64,000 nucleotides of DNA from Brachionus manjavacas (lineage: Eukaryota; Rotifera; Eurotatoria; Ploima; Brachionidae). Below the pieces are notes generated by a model. It worked only from the letters and a program-made list of their open reading frames with translations. It was not told the origin of the DNA and did not search any database. The stretch spans positions 11,422,501 through 11,486,500 of the forward strand of contig JAHQIY010000001.1 of NCBI GenBank assembly GCA_019054805.1, written 5' to 3'. The translations under genes and the position numbers were made by a program. This document shows, piece after piece, positions 52,401 through 63,780 of the stretch; within the stretch, counting starts at the first letter, position 1, and every line of letters begins with the position of its first letter.

Positions 52401-54619
52401 GCCGAGCGAACTCGGGCTTTAATTAAAAAACCAATTAAATTTCTTAACTTGATTTGAAGTGTCTGAAAAAAGCCAAATCGACCAAGCTAATGATAAGTCT
52501 ACTCTTGTTTCAAATGGGCCTAAAATTTCATCTTTCTTTCGTTTTTTTTTCTTTTTTTAAATAAAAATAAACTTTTTGTTTTTGTTATATGAGCAAATGT
52601 TTTTATGAACTGAAAATTATTCTGAATAAAAATTCCAATTTAAAATGTATCCGATTTTTAATTAAAAAAAGTGAGTTTTCATCAAATTTAGGTTAAGTAT
52701 ATATTTGTGGAACGTTTTATCGAAGTCCGCAAAAGTCCACTTTATTCCATCACCCCTTTTAGTGCTCTTCTAGATTGGATAATTTTTGACAACACACCGC
52801 AAGTATTAATACTCTTGCTGAAGCACTGTTATTAATTAGCCCACAAAATAAACAAAATTTGTTTTTTAGTACTATGGCAATGACGGAATAGCAGAATTGC
52901 ACAATTACTCTTTTTCTTTTTTTTAAGTGCATCTTTTAAATTGACCAATTTAGCTAGAAAAAAAACTGCGGTCCCACAGAGCCCATTTCCTCTGCGGAAT
53001 CCCAAATTACTTTCTTGTTCACTTAACTTTTTTGACTAGGCTCACAAAGCCTGAAATAATTTATCCGAAAAAACTTGGCTGACCTGTGCCAATTTGCTTA
53101 AACTAAGCTCTAATTTAAAAACCGAGTTTTGAAGTTTTGAGCACACATTCTGAAGTGAAATTAGCCGCTATTTTATTTGAATAATTCTCATTTTTTTAAA
53201 CAATTTTCTTATATACAAACAAAAAAGCAATTTCTCTCTTTTTTAATTTGAAAAAACGTTTCGATTTTTCTCCAACAATGCTGTTAGGCCTCTTGCACTA
53301 GATTTATTTTAATGGAATAAGCAAATTGTTTATGGCACTTTGTTCAATTATTATACTTTTTTTTTAGTCAAGTTATTACTATTTTTTTGATTTCCATTAA
53401 TAATTGTTATTATTTGATGGAAAAACGACTAGTGAACAAAATTGGCAAAAAGTAGATGGGGAAAAGCAAATTTTAATTATATAACCTAATCGGATCTCCT
53501 CATGGTTGCGAAATATTTATTGAAAAAAAAATAAAAAAATATTTTCTATATAGAACTAAAGTCGCTAGTAATTATAGTAATTTGAAAATAGCTTGCCGAA
53601 TGTCTTTAAATTAGTTTCTGCGCATTGCATCCCTTTCGTGTCCGAAAATACTTAACCGGACATTAGTTGACAAAAAGCATCTGATCAATTGATTATTTCG
53701 GGCAAGTCCTGAAATCGTTTAAAATTTAGGAAAAAAAAGATTTTATTACTTTGTCACATGTTCCAACTGTTTGGCTGCCTTAGAGCAATGCTCGAAAATA
53801 ATTAACTTTTAGACACTCTATCCAAAACTAATTAGCAAATTAATTTGAAAAATTTGAACATAATTTAAATTGAAATTCGAGTCCCTGAAGAGAAAATAAC
53901 ATCTTTTTGGATGCAAAACAATGGCTGTCAACTGACCCCGGAAAAATTTTCAAGCCCCAAAGGCTCAATCAATAAGTAGAACAACGCTTATTATTTTTTA
54001 TTTTCTTTTGCCTAAGCTACAAGAAAAAATTATGATTTACACTTTTTGATAAATGATAAGAAAACTATTTAACATTATTTTTTTATTGATAGAGTAAATT
54101 TATTTTTTTGTTTTAAATACCTCTTTTTATTGCCTTTGCCGCACAAAAGCAAACGAGATTAATCTAAATCGCATCTCTTTGGCTCCGAGACCTTGTTATA
54201 CGATTCTAGTTTTTTGCTGATAACAAAAAAAAATTAATTTACAAAAAGGTAAGGCTACGTTTACAAAAGAATTAGCAATGGCAACTAGATAAAATCAGTT
54301 TTTTTTCGTTTCAATCAAATTCCGAACAAAATGAGTTTATAGCACAATCATTTTAGATAAAAAAATTATCTCCTCATTTAAAATCATGAATTTAAGAGGA
54401 AGTTTATCAATTAAAATTCATTTTAATTTTCAAAATAAATGAGTGATTTTAGATTTTATGAAATTAGCTTTGTTTGTTAAAAGAGGAGAGAGAGAGGAAA
54501 ATTATTTTTCGTAGCTTAAGATAAGTATTATTAGCCGAAGATAATTATTTTATTTAGAAAAAAAATGTTTCATTAATTTATTTTATCAGTCCTTGTAAAA
54601 GGTAGGTCATAAATTTTCA
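52401..54619. other. Intergenic between FoxJ1-like gene and membrane protein gene
   Basis: No coding-like frame or transposon end was recognised in this AT-rich stretch. It may hold distal elements of the Fox gene. Confidence 0.4.
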
Positions 54620-55126
54620 TCACTTTATTATTTGGGTGGCGTACAGCGTTGATACAATGGCACCTATAATAAGGATCAAGAAGACAGGCATTATGAATAA
54701 GATCCAGCAATAGATTGGACATGATATGAAATTTTCGCACCCGGAGCAACAGGAACAACATTTTCGCCAACAACCAATGCAGCAAGTACAGCACTGGAGC
54801 GATTGGATTTCGGTTTCTCTATCGTAGTGGTTGTGGAAGCCGACGAGCAATTTGCGTGAAGTATCTGCATAGGGCAATGGTGAGATCGGTTCGACGTAAT
54901 CAGACTGGTTGTCGTAGTCTTCTTCGATTATTGCTTTGGGCCTTTGAGGCTTGTATTCCTCGTTATTTTGGTAGTAGCCCAGAGACGAGTTCTGGGTAGC
55001 ATAAGGCTGAGATACTTGATAAACTGGCTGAGACACAATGGGCTGCTGGGATCCTGATACTATAATGGGCCTTACGCTATTAGGTGAAGTATTTAGCTGA
55101 ATCAGTCTATTTGGATAATAAGCCAT
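54620..55126 (-). CDS. Cys-rich single-pass membrane protein, unknown family
   Basis: A single-exon protein of 168 residues if MAYYPNR (55126, context AAAATGG) is the start. The frame is open for 13 codons more from an ATG at 55165. The first 110 residues are hydrophilic and rich in Gln, Ser, Pro and Tyr (QPIVSQPVYQVSQPYATQNS). A block of 14 Cys in about 33 residues follows (LQCCTCCIGCWRKCCSCCSG, CENFISCPIYC), then one hydrophobic helix (WILFIMPVFLILIIGAIVST) and a short tail. The Cys cluster next to the membrane is a likely palmitoylation region, so a tail-anchored, lipid-modified protein facing the cytoplasm is a reasonable guess. I recognise no orthologue. The gene is isolated, with no neighbour in 2 kb on either side except the coding-like patches at 55.9 kb. 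Confidence 0.75.
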   Translation of the reverse strand: MAYYPNRLIQLNTSPNSVRPIIVSGSQQPIVSQPVYQVSQPYATQNSSLGYYQNNEEYKPQRPKAIIEEDYDNQSDYVEPISPLPYADTSRKLLVGFHNHYDRETEIQSLQCCTCCIGCWRKCCSCCSGCENFISCPIYCWILFIMPVFLILIIGAIVSTLYATQIIK

Positions 55127-55169
55127 TTTAATTTTGTGACGAAAATTCTTTAAATATGTTTTCAACGAT

Positions 55170-55910
55170 TTATTTTAAATCAAATAATCAAAAAAGGTAA
55201 ATTGTTTAATTGCTGTCAAATTATATCAGCTTGCTTATTTAAAAGAACATGAAACCATTAAAGAATGTGACATTGTAGCAAATTTATTAATTTATTTTTT
55301 TAATTTTTTTATTTTTTTTTTTTAGAAAAATCCAATTCCAAATTTTTTCTCTTTCTTAATAGAAATTAAGTTTACCAAAAGTCCATTTTATAATTCAACT
55401 AATTTGTCATATTTTAAATTATTGCCATTTAAAAATAAAATTAATTTGAAAAAATCTGATTTTTAATTACCTGCGAAAGTATCTTTTGAAAAAGAATTTC
55501 TAGCATTTGAAATAAAAACAAAAATTGCACTTTATGAATCAGAGCGGCAGTTTGAGCTTAAATTTAAATTGCTTAAAATTAAATTTTATTCTTTCAAGTA
55601 GTGCTGGCAATAAAATAAAAAAGGCGGAACAAAAAGGAATAAATATTTTAAATATTAATTATTAGCTAAAGGAAATATGTTCATTTATTGGAATATATTG
55701 ATTTATAATGATTAAGAAATTTAAAAAATTTTAACTATTTTTCATAATTTTTTTAGATAAAATAAGTTCATGGAAAAATTTAAGAATTACAATCAGAAAA
55801 ATTCCTAAATTTGAACCTAATAAAAATTCTGTTGTAAATTTTGTTGTAAAAATTCAAAAATTTTTAAACGATCGATTTTGACTAATAACGAAATTATTTT
55901 TTTAAGATTT
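55170..55910. other. Upstream spacer
   Basis: AT-rich, with no feature recognised between the membrane protein gene and the patch at 55930. Confidence 0.4.
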
Positions 55911-55929
55911 ATTTTTGTTATTTGCAAGA

Positions 55930-56590
55930 GCAGCTGAATGGCTTGGAAATAACGGGCGAAGACAAAGTTTCCGGAGTTAGTTTTGTTGTCATAACTTCCT
56001 CATTTTAAATGCAATTTCAAGCCCGAAGACAGATTTGAAATCCTCAGGGTTTTTTTTAAATGTTAATAATTTGAAATAATAATTTTATTGACTTGCTGAA
56101 ACTAAAAAAAAATTGAATCAAAGAGAGACCGTTCGAAATCGTGTGTATTTAGACAATGAAAAATTTTCGTGCATTAGAAAAAAAATTTATTTTGGACCAT
56201 AAATGGAAACGCCAATTATTACTCCTGTAGAGATCTATTTATAATAAAATAATAAAACTAAATTCTACTTTTAATCTCCCTTACCTAAATTCTTCTCATT
56301 AGAAGATTCACTGGAAGAGATGCTGTTCCTAGCGGCATTAGGTGTCTCCCTAGGAAATCTCCCCAAAATCTAAATTACACGCCATATCATACTCCAGGCC
56401 AGTTTGAGCCCTTGAAGGTCAAACATTACACTCCGAAAACAAGCAGCAGACGCCAGCTAGTGTTAAATATAATAAAAAGATCAAGTTCAAGAAAAAACTT
56501 TTTAGCTTTGGTTGCTGTGTCTGCGAAAGGAATCGCAGAGCCGTTTAAAACTCTGAATGGAAGACTTAAAAGTTGAATTGATTAAATTCG
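55930..56590 (+). pseudogene. GC-richer coding-like patches, unresolved gene or relic
   Basis: Several short plus-strand blocks look like exons but shift frame. About 55930-55977 follows a TTATTTGCAAG acceptor (EQLNGLEITGEDKVSG, donor GGA|GTTAGT). About 56027-56050 reads PEDRFEILR. 56286-56460 is open in one frame and reads FTGRDAVPSGIRCLPRKSPQ and NLNYTPYHTPGQFEPLKVKH. About 56410-56548 in another frame reads ASVKYNKKIKFKKKLFSFGC and CVCERNRRAV, ending TAA. 56550-56600 holds MEDLKVELIKFEEMIK in the third frame. I could not assemble one model. It could be a small gene with micro-introns or a frameshifted relic. No family is recognised. Confidence 0.33.
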
Positions 56591-56599
56591 AAGAAATGA

Positions 56600-57839
56600 T
56601 AAAATAAAAAAAAGATTTTATTTAAACTTTTTAAAGCTTTAAATTCTTTTTCTAAATCATTCGGCCTAAATCTCATTCTTTAAAAATGAAGGAGATGATA
56701 TTTTGAAAAAATTCCGAAAACTTAGTCATCACCCGTTAGTTAACACGAAAATTTGAAAATTTTTTTAGATTTTATAAAATACTTTTGTGATTTCAATCAT
56801 GTAAAATTTTAAGAAATTTTATTTTTAAAAAGAGTAGATTTTTGGAAGATTGATTCAAATAAAATAGCATATTTTAAAAATTTTTATACGTTATTTTTAA
56901 TTTTCAATTTCATAAGTAAATTTTATTTATTTAATTTCATTTGCAAAGCTCTTAGAAACATAATCATTTAAATTTTTTTTATTTGAAAGCTATTTCATTA
57001 TTTCAGAAATACTTAAAAAAGCTTTTTTGAATAAAGTAATTAGCAATTAAAAGAATTAATAAAATTTTATAATTGAAACAAAAATTTTAAGTGAAAAATA
57101 ACAAAAAACATGAGGAAAATTTTCCATATTAGTATATAACGAAATTTTTCAATTGAAGCTTTCTAATAAATTATTCGTTTATAAAATATTGTTTTAAATC
57201 CCAAATTTAATTTTTTCATAAACATTTAATTTGCTTCAATTACTTAGACACGTTCATTATTTTTTAATTATTCTTATCTAATACAAAATAGATAAAGTTA
57301 AGCATTCTTAATTTCATGGATAAATCGAAAATTTCATTAAATTTAGATAAAAAAATTATATTTATCTTATTATTCATATCTCTTTTAATATTTTTAAAAA
57401 ATGATTTAAATACAAAAATATGTCCAAAGAATCTTGAAATTAATTTTTAAGCTTGTGTTTTTCAATAGATAGGTAATTGAGAATTTTTTTTATTTTTTTT
57501 TAAATCTTAAATCAAGACAGAAATTTAGAACTGATATGTAATGTTCAAACTTTAATGGAACAATCAAAAACAATTTTGAATCAGATTTATTTTTTAATTT
57601 TAAAACTAAATTTTTATTTTGAACAATTTATTATACTTTTGGTAGATTATATTAGATTTTATCTGCTTCATGAAATATATCGAAATCAAAAAATTATCAC
57701 TTAATCCCAAATTTTATTTTCTCATCAGTACATGTTCTTGATATCATTGTTCATATCTATTAAAAAAGAAAGTTTAACAGTCGTTTACAATAAATTTCTT
57801 TAATTCATTATTCAATTCACTTAAATTCCTTTTGAAATT
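56600..57839. other. AT-rich intergenic, nothing recognised
   Basis: Low-complexity AT sequence, with no supported feature. Confidence 0.4.
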
Positions 57840-57925
57840 TCACTGTCTTGATTCCGAATGATATCTTGTAAACAAAAATCTCCACACACTATCATTGCAT
57901 CAACAATTTCTTTTAAATACGATTT
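57840..57925 (-). mobile_element. LINE endonuclease relic
   Basis: On the minus strand it encodes MIVCGDFCLQDIIRNQDSEI, with the (I/V)xGDFN-like motif of AP endonucleases of CR1-like LINEs (Asn replaced by Cys). Nothing more of that element is visible. Confidence 0.4.
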
Positions 57926-58289
57926 TCCTTGCTACTTCAAGAGATCAAAAATAAAAATTAAATTAAAAATTTTTAGAAAAATTTTAAATTTAATTATGAT
58001 TTTGATTTTTCTTACTATATTTATGTAAATTTCTTCCTTTTTTTGTGTCTTGATTGTCAAAATAAATTTGTATTATAGAATATCATTCAATGAAAATATA
58101 TTAAAAATAATGCATGAACGTCTTTATTTTTTTTTAAATTTCTCTTTTATAATAATTTAAAAAATAAATGTTGAAAAATGCTTTTTATTTAAAAATTTAA
58201 TTTCATATTATATTACAAAAAGTTACCCTAGAATCAACATTAAATGGGTGCTGTTTTTAAAGAACACCCAAAATAATATTAATTTTGTA

Positions 58290-59244
58290 TTTAAATTGTT
58301 AAATTATATTTCTGCTTAGAGTTTGTTGTACTTAAGATTGAATTAAAGGAGGTTTTGTATTTTAAATTATTTCTCGAAATGCTCTGAAGGAGCAAGTCCT
58401 GGATCTCGTGAGCTTTTAATTCATGGTTTTGCTTGGTGGCGATAAATTTTCAAAAAAACTTGTTTGCTCTCTTATCGATCAAGTCGATTCTTAGCTCTTT
58501 GTAGATTGTTTTGATACTTGTCCTTAATGGAAAATATTTGATGATTCTCAAGACCCGATTTTGCATTTTTTGTATTTCCGCTTTTTCTGAGTACCTGATT
58601 GAAGTATTATAAAACAGGAGTCGAATAATGATCTTATTAGTGACATAAATAAAATTCTGTTGATTTTAAAAGAGGATCCTCACTTGAAACTTTTAATTTT
58701 TCTGATAAGGTTAATTTTTGAGATTTGTTTTGAATTGATAGTTTTCAAATGTTCTTTGTGATTGATTTTGGGATCTAATTTAATACCAAGGAATGTTGGA
58801 TTTGGGTCGAGAGGAATATGTGAGTTCTCGATTTTTTTTTTCATTCAATTTGTTTTCTCATATTTTTTTCGAAAACCAGCTTTGGTAAATGTTGTGTAGC
58901 AAGTTTCAATTTTGTTCTTTAATTTTAAATGCCCATTTTTTTTGCAGTATTCAATGATTCTGCCTTTTGAAGATTTGAAGAAGATTTATTTGAATCTCTC
59001 TTCTACTGGCCTTGAATACCCAAATACAGAGGACATCTGCGAACAAGGCTATTTTAATACCAGGATAAATACTGTTAGCTATTTCACTAAAAAACAGAAT
59101 AAAATTAGTAGGACTTAAGATCCACAGCTGAATGACTTTTAAGCTTTGCCATTGTAGCTGTCTCCGAAAGAGCGTTTTCAATTCATCGAAGAAATGTTTT
59201 ATGAAATTGTGTTTGGAAGGATGATTTATTATGATTTTTGACAA
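58290..59244 (-). mobile_element. Jockey-like LINE reverse transcriptase relic
   Basis: Minus strand. 59150-59000 reads LSPTNFILFFSEIANSIYPG then KIALFADVLCIW, where the family has FADD (second Asp changed to Val). 58800-58700 reads FLGIKLDPKINHKEHLKTIN. 58640-58460 reads FMSLIRSLFDSCF, KAEIQKMQNRVLRIIKYFPL and SIKTIYKELRIDLIDKRAN in shifting frames. It is an old, dead copy. Confidence 0.7.
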
Positions 59245-59369
59245 GTTTAAGTTACAAAATTAAGGGAGAAGAGCAAGATTACTTGTAAATGAATTCTTTG
59301 ATGGAGTTTCCTTGCACATAAAATGGAAGATAAAAGATGAAAAAATAATATTTTTTTTGTTTTTTCATG

Positions 59370-59415
59370 TGTTTTTTTTCTGAAGGAGCATTTGCTCGGT
59401 AAAAATAAATAAATG
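59370..59415 (+). mobile_element. Solo LINE 3' tail
   Basis: TCTGAAGGAGCATTTGCTCG followed by GTAAAAATAAATAAATG matches the 3' terminus of the minus-strand LINE at 37868-37913 (GAAGGAGCCCTAGCTCGGTA then AAATAAATA), here on the plus strand. Confidence 0.6.
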
Positions 59416-60161
59416 AATTGTTTAAAAGTTAAAATAGAATTTTCTAAATTTTTATCAAATTTCCAAACAAAAATTAAACTCATTCTATTTCACTAAAGAG
59501 TTTAATTTCAAATATGAAAATGCTTGCAATATTAACTTAAAATTATTTTTTTAATTTTAAACTGAAAAAAAATATTTGAAACATCGCACTTTTTCAATGT
59601 TATTTCAACATTGGATGCATTTTCTAATTCAAACACAAAAATTTAACCAATTTGAAATCAAATTAAAATCAGCTTAAAAATTATAAATATTAAAATTTGA
59701 ATAAAATATTTGAAAAATTTATTATTTAAATATTTATTTAAATTTCAATAAATTTTTGTTTTTTATGACTATTCTACCATATTTCATGTTTAAGTGGACT
59801 GTTTATTATTTGTTTTTAAGGACAGATTTACAAAATATAATTTAAGAAATAAAAATTCAAATTATTTTCTTCCTAGTTGAAGAAAATGTAAAATTATTTT
59901 TACTGAAAAGTTTTAATGCTTTAAAAATAGAAAAAAAAAGCACAAGTAAGCCAAAATAAAATAATAAGCACGCAGTTTTTATCAAATGGAATCAAATTTT
60001 TTGCTTGATACAAACTGGCTAACGTTTGGACAGGGTACCGTATCTAGGTATTCAAAAACTTTGCATGAATGGTGCGGTAATATTTCGAAATTCATCCTGG
60101 AGCTTTCAAATCATATGAAACATCTAGAGGAAAGAGAAATGGAGAAATACATTGATTTCTA
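59416..60161. other. Spacer 5' of the second CR1-like LINE
   Basis: No feature is certain. The last 200 bases may belong to the ORF1 or 5' region of the LINE. Confidence 0.4.
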
Positions 60162-63100
60162 GTAGAACTCAAAGAAGAAGCATTAAGAAATCCACTACTC
60201 CTAGCAGCCAAAAAGTTGCGAGATTCAAATACTTTCAAATCTATTTATCTTAGTCCAGACTTTACTGAAACTGAAAGAGCTTCAGACTATGAATTGAGAA
60301 AAACAAAGAAACGAAGCCAATAATGGTCTTTCACAAGACTCACCCTTTCGATAGATAATCTCGAATCTTTAAAATGTATTAATTTAAATTCTACTTCTTT
60401 GGACAATAAACTTGATGAATTCAGTGTTGTTATTGAAACAAATAGCCCACAAATTGTGACAGTTAGTGAGACTTGGAATAAGAGCATCTCAAATACAAAC
60501 GTTAAAGGATACAATTTGTACAGAAAAGACAGAAGAGATGGACGCAAAGGCGGGGTGAATGTCTCTACATTGATGAAAATATCGATTCATTTGAATTAAA
60601 TGATGCAAGTTTTAATTCAAGTAAACTAGAACAAATTTGCGTAGTAGTTTACTTTAACTGTGAAAAGTATTAAGTTGGCTGTCTTTATAGGCCAAACGAT
60701 TTTGTTGATATGAACGATTTTGATTTAGTCTTCAAACAAGCTAAAGACTATGTGGATGAAAGAGGTTTGAAGGTTATTATAATGATGGGTGACTTTAACT
60801 TTCCATCAATCATCTAGTGAAATGGCTGTGTTTCAGAAATCTTAAACGAAAATGTCATCGAACGTAATCGATTTATTCCAGTGACGGATGGCTCTAAAAA
60901 GAAAAGTATCTCAAAACCTTGGATAAAAGATGATCTCAAGATCTTAATTAGAAATAAAAAAATCTTAGATATTGGAACTATATGTGACTGGAAGGATATA
61001 AATCTTTATAATGATTACAAAAGTATCTGTAAATTAGTTTCTTCGGAAATAAAAAAAGCCAGACTAACTTATGAACAAAATTTAGTGGAAAAAGCTAAGA
61101 AGAGTCCAAAATTATTTTATAAATATCTAAATGATCAACAAGTAATCAGAGAATCAATCGAAGTATTAAAGAAGTCAAACAATGAATTTAAGCAAGAGCT
61201 GAAAGAGATATCAAATTTACTAATGTTTTCCAGATGTTTTAGTTATTGAACAGATAGGGAGCTGCCACCTTTTGTAGCTGAACTTGATGAAAAATTTTCA
61301 GAATAAATTGACATCGAACCAAATGATATTAGTTTTGAAGCGTTTTATAATAAATTTCAAGACCTAAATCAAAATAAATCATGTGGTGTAGACAAGCTTC
61401 ATCCGCTATTGCTAAAAAATTGTGAAGAAGCCTTTACTTTTCCTTTAACATTAATTTTAAGTAAGTCTTTATCTAAAAGTAAGCTTCAAATACAAATTCA
61501 GATCAGCAGATATTACTCTTTTGATTAAAAAAGGTGAAAAATCAACGGGCAACTATGATCGTCCTGTGTCTTTAACTTCACTTCCGTGCAAAATTATGAA
61601 AAGCATAATAAGAACCAAAATGGAAGACTATTTTTATAAGAACAATATAAAATCTAAAGAACAGCATGGATTTTTCAAGAAAAAGTCATGAACATCTAAT
61701 CTTCTTCTCTAGATTACATCTCAATGAGTCTAGAAAAAAGTTTTCCTGCTGATGTAATTCTGCTAGATTTTGCGAAAGCTTTTGATACTGTTCCGCACAG
61801 ACGACTAATAGCTAAATTAAAAGCTAATGGCTTTGATGGTTTGACACCAGAATGGATTGAAGCTTTCTTGGAAAATAAAAGACAACGAGTTGTTCAAGGT
61901 AAAATTATGTCGGGTTGAGATTTTTAGCGGTGTACCACAAGGGTCTGTTATTGGTCCAATATTGTTCGTTTTGAATATGAATGATCTACCAAAAGGAATA
62001 GAGAATGTTGTAAAAATGTATGCAGATGATACTAAAATATTCTCGGAAATTGTATCAGAAATAAGGGCAGTGAAACTATAATCAGATTTAGATTTAATTT
62101 TCAAGTGGACTCAAGATTGGCTTCTTCTCTTCAACACATCAAAATTAGTGGTTATGCATTACGGTCATAAAAACAACGAATTCAATAATTTTTTTTAAAT
62201 GGTAAACGGTTATCAACTTCAGAAACCGAAAGAGATCTTGGAGTTATCCAGAGTTGTTTTTAAGTCACAAGTCTTAAGTCAAGTCAAGTCAATGACTTAA
62301 AAAAATTTTTTTTTTTTTTTCTTAAGTCAAGTCAAGGACTTAAAAATTTTTAAGTTTAAAAAATCGTTAAAAAAAAAGCGGCAAGTTAAAGTTACGGTCA
62401 ACATTGTGGCGGGCGGTCATTTAGCCGTTCAGCTTGGCGGCCAGAATTTGGGACTGCGGCGCTGAAAAAAGATGCCAAAATATCATAAAAAATTAAAAAG
62501 TTAAGAAAATTAAATATGTTTATTAATTAAAAAAAAAACATAATTTTATTAAAAAAAAAAAAAACCAACGGCCAACAATCATCCACTACCAATAATACTC
62601 AATTTTAATGAAACAAATAATTAAAAGTATTTCTAATCTAACTCATGACTTGACTTAAAAAAAAAAAAAAAAATTTTAAGTCATGACTTTGACTTAAAAA
62701 AAGAAAAAAAAAATTTAAGTCATGACTTTGACTTAAAAAAAAGAAAAAAAAAATTTAAGTCATGACTTAGACTTAAAACTGTGACTTAAAAACAAGTCTG
62801 GAGTTATCTTCAATACAAATCTTAAATGGAAAAATCAAGTCATATAGGCCACAAACAAAGCAAATCAAATGTTGGGTCGCATCAGGCAATCATTCGCTCG
62901 TTTTGATTGTAAGTTATTTAAATCAATGTATTTAACTTTTGTTCGTCCTCTTTTGGAATTTGCTGTGCCTGTTTGGTTTTCAATTCTTAAGTCGGACTGT
63001 GAGAATGCTGAAAGGATTCAACGCAGAACTACGAAATTTGTTTCTTCAATTAGAAACAAACCGTATTAAAGCTGATTGAAGGCTTTGAACATTCCAAATC

Positions 63101-63460
63101 TGGTGGAAAGAAGAAAAAGAGGTGGTCTAATTCAATTATACAAGTTCATGCATGGAAAAGAATTGGTTGAAAAAAGCAACAATTTTAATGTCACCAAAAT
63201 CCAAGGAAGAGGTAACTGCTTCAAATATCACAAAGAAATTTCGAGGCTCCAACATAGAGATGACTTTTTTTTCAACAGAACCGCTAACATATGGAATTCA
63301 CTGCCAAATCAATTAGTTTAAGCCCCCAATGTTAACAGCTTTAAAGCAGACATTGATTGCTGGATGAGCAGCAATCAATCACATCAGCTGTCTTAGTGTG
63401 CCTTATCAGCACACTTACTGGCTAGCCAGCTCCAGTCAAAACTACAACTACTACTACTAG
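60162..63460 (+). mobile_element. CR1-like LINE, longest copy with ORF1 tail, endonuclease and RT
   Basis: Plus-strand relative of the element at 24621-25890. 60162-60323 is the ORF1 C-terminus (ALRNPLLLAAKKLRDSNTFK, SIYLSPDFTETERASDYELR). 60350-60830 is the AP endonuclease (VSETWNKSIS, YNLYRKDRRDGRKGGV, MGDFNFPSI). 60881-61249 is the linker. 61724-62081 is RT (VILLDFAKAFDTVPHRRLIA, SGVPQGSVIGPILFVLNMND, KMYADDTKIFS). 62820-63321 is the C-terminus (MLGRIRQSFARFDCKLFKSM, RRKRGGLIQLYKFMHG). The 3' end has the GGCTAGCC hairpin and CTACTACTACTAG. At least six stops or frameshifts are present, and a hAT element sits at 62249-62800. Confidence 0.92.
62249..62800. mobile_element. Non-autonomous hAT-type element nested in LINE
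   Basis: A 552-bp insertion flanked by the 8-bp repeat GAGTTATC (62241-62248 and 62801-62808). The inverted ends are CAGAGTTGTTTTTAAGTCAC and its counterpart CAGACTTGTTTTTAAGTCAC on the other strand. The subterminal regions are arrays of AAGTCAAGTC and TTAAGTCATGACTT. A GC-rich core lies at 62385-62465. Deleting the insert and one GAGTTATC restores ERDLGVIFNTNLKW of the host LINE. There is no transposase gene. Confidence 0.95.
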
Positions 63461-63594
63461 ATTTTCAGTCTAAATAGCTTAGATGATAAGTTAAACAGGC
63501 ACACTATAGTATTTAAGTTATTTTGAATATTGAGCCTGTAAAGTTTTGAAAAACGTAAAGTAAAACTGTCTCATTTTTTAGGATGTGCCTAACC

Positions 63595-63780
63595 ACCGCA
63601 CATAAAAAAAAATTTTAACGCACATTCAAAAAATTCAGTCGCGCAAATAGACATTTACTGAACAACGCGCACAAAAACTTGCTACTGCACATTTTCGAAA
63701 TAATTTCAACGCACATGTACTAACATTATATAAAAATTTCAAACGCACATTAATTTTATTTTAACGCACATTTGGAAAAT
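63595..63780 (+). repeat. GCACAT-motif cluster
   Basis: At least six exact same-strand GCACAT copies, mostly as AACGCACAT, plus two degenerate ones (GCGCAAAT, GCGCACAA), occur in about 180 bp at irregular 20-40 bp spacing. An inverted ATGTGC lies just before at about 63584. It starts some 130 bp beyond the LINE 3' end. Confidence 0.6.
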
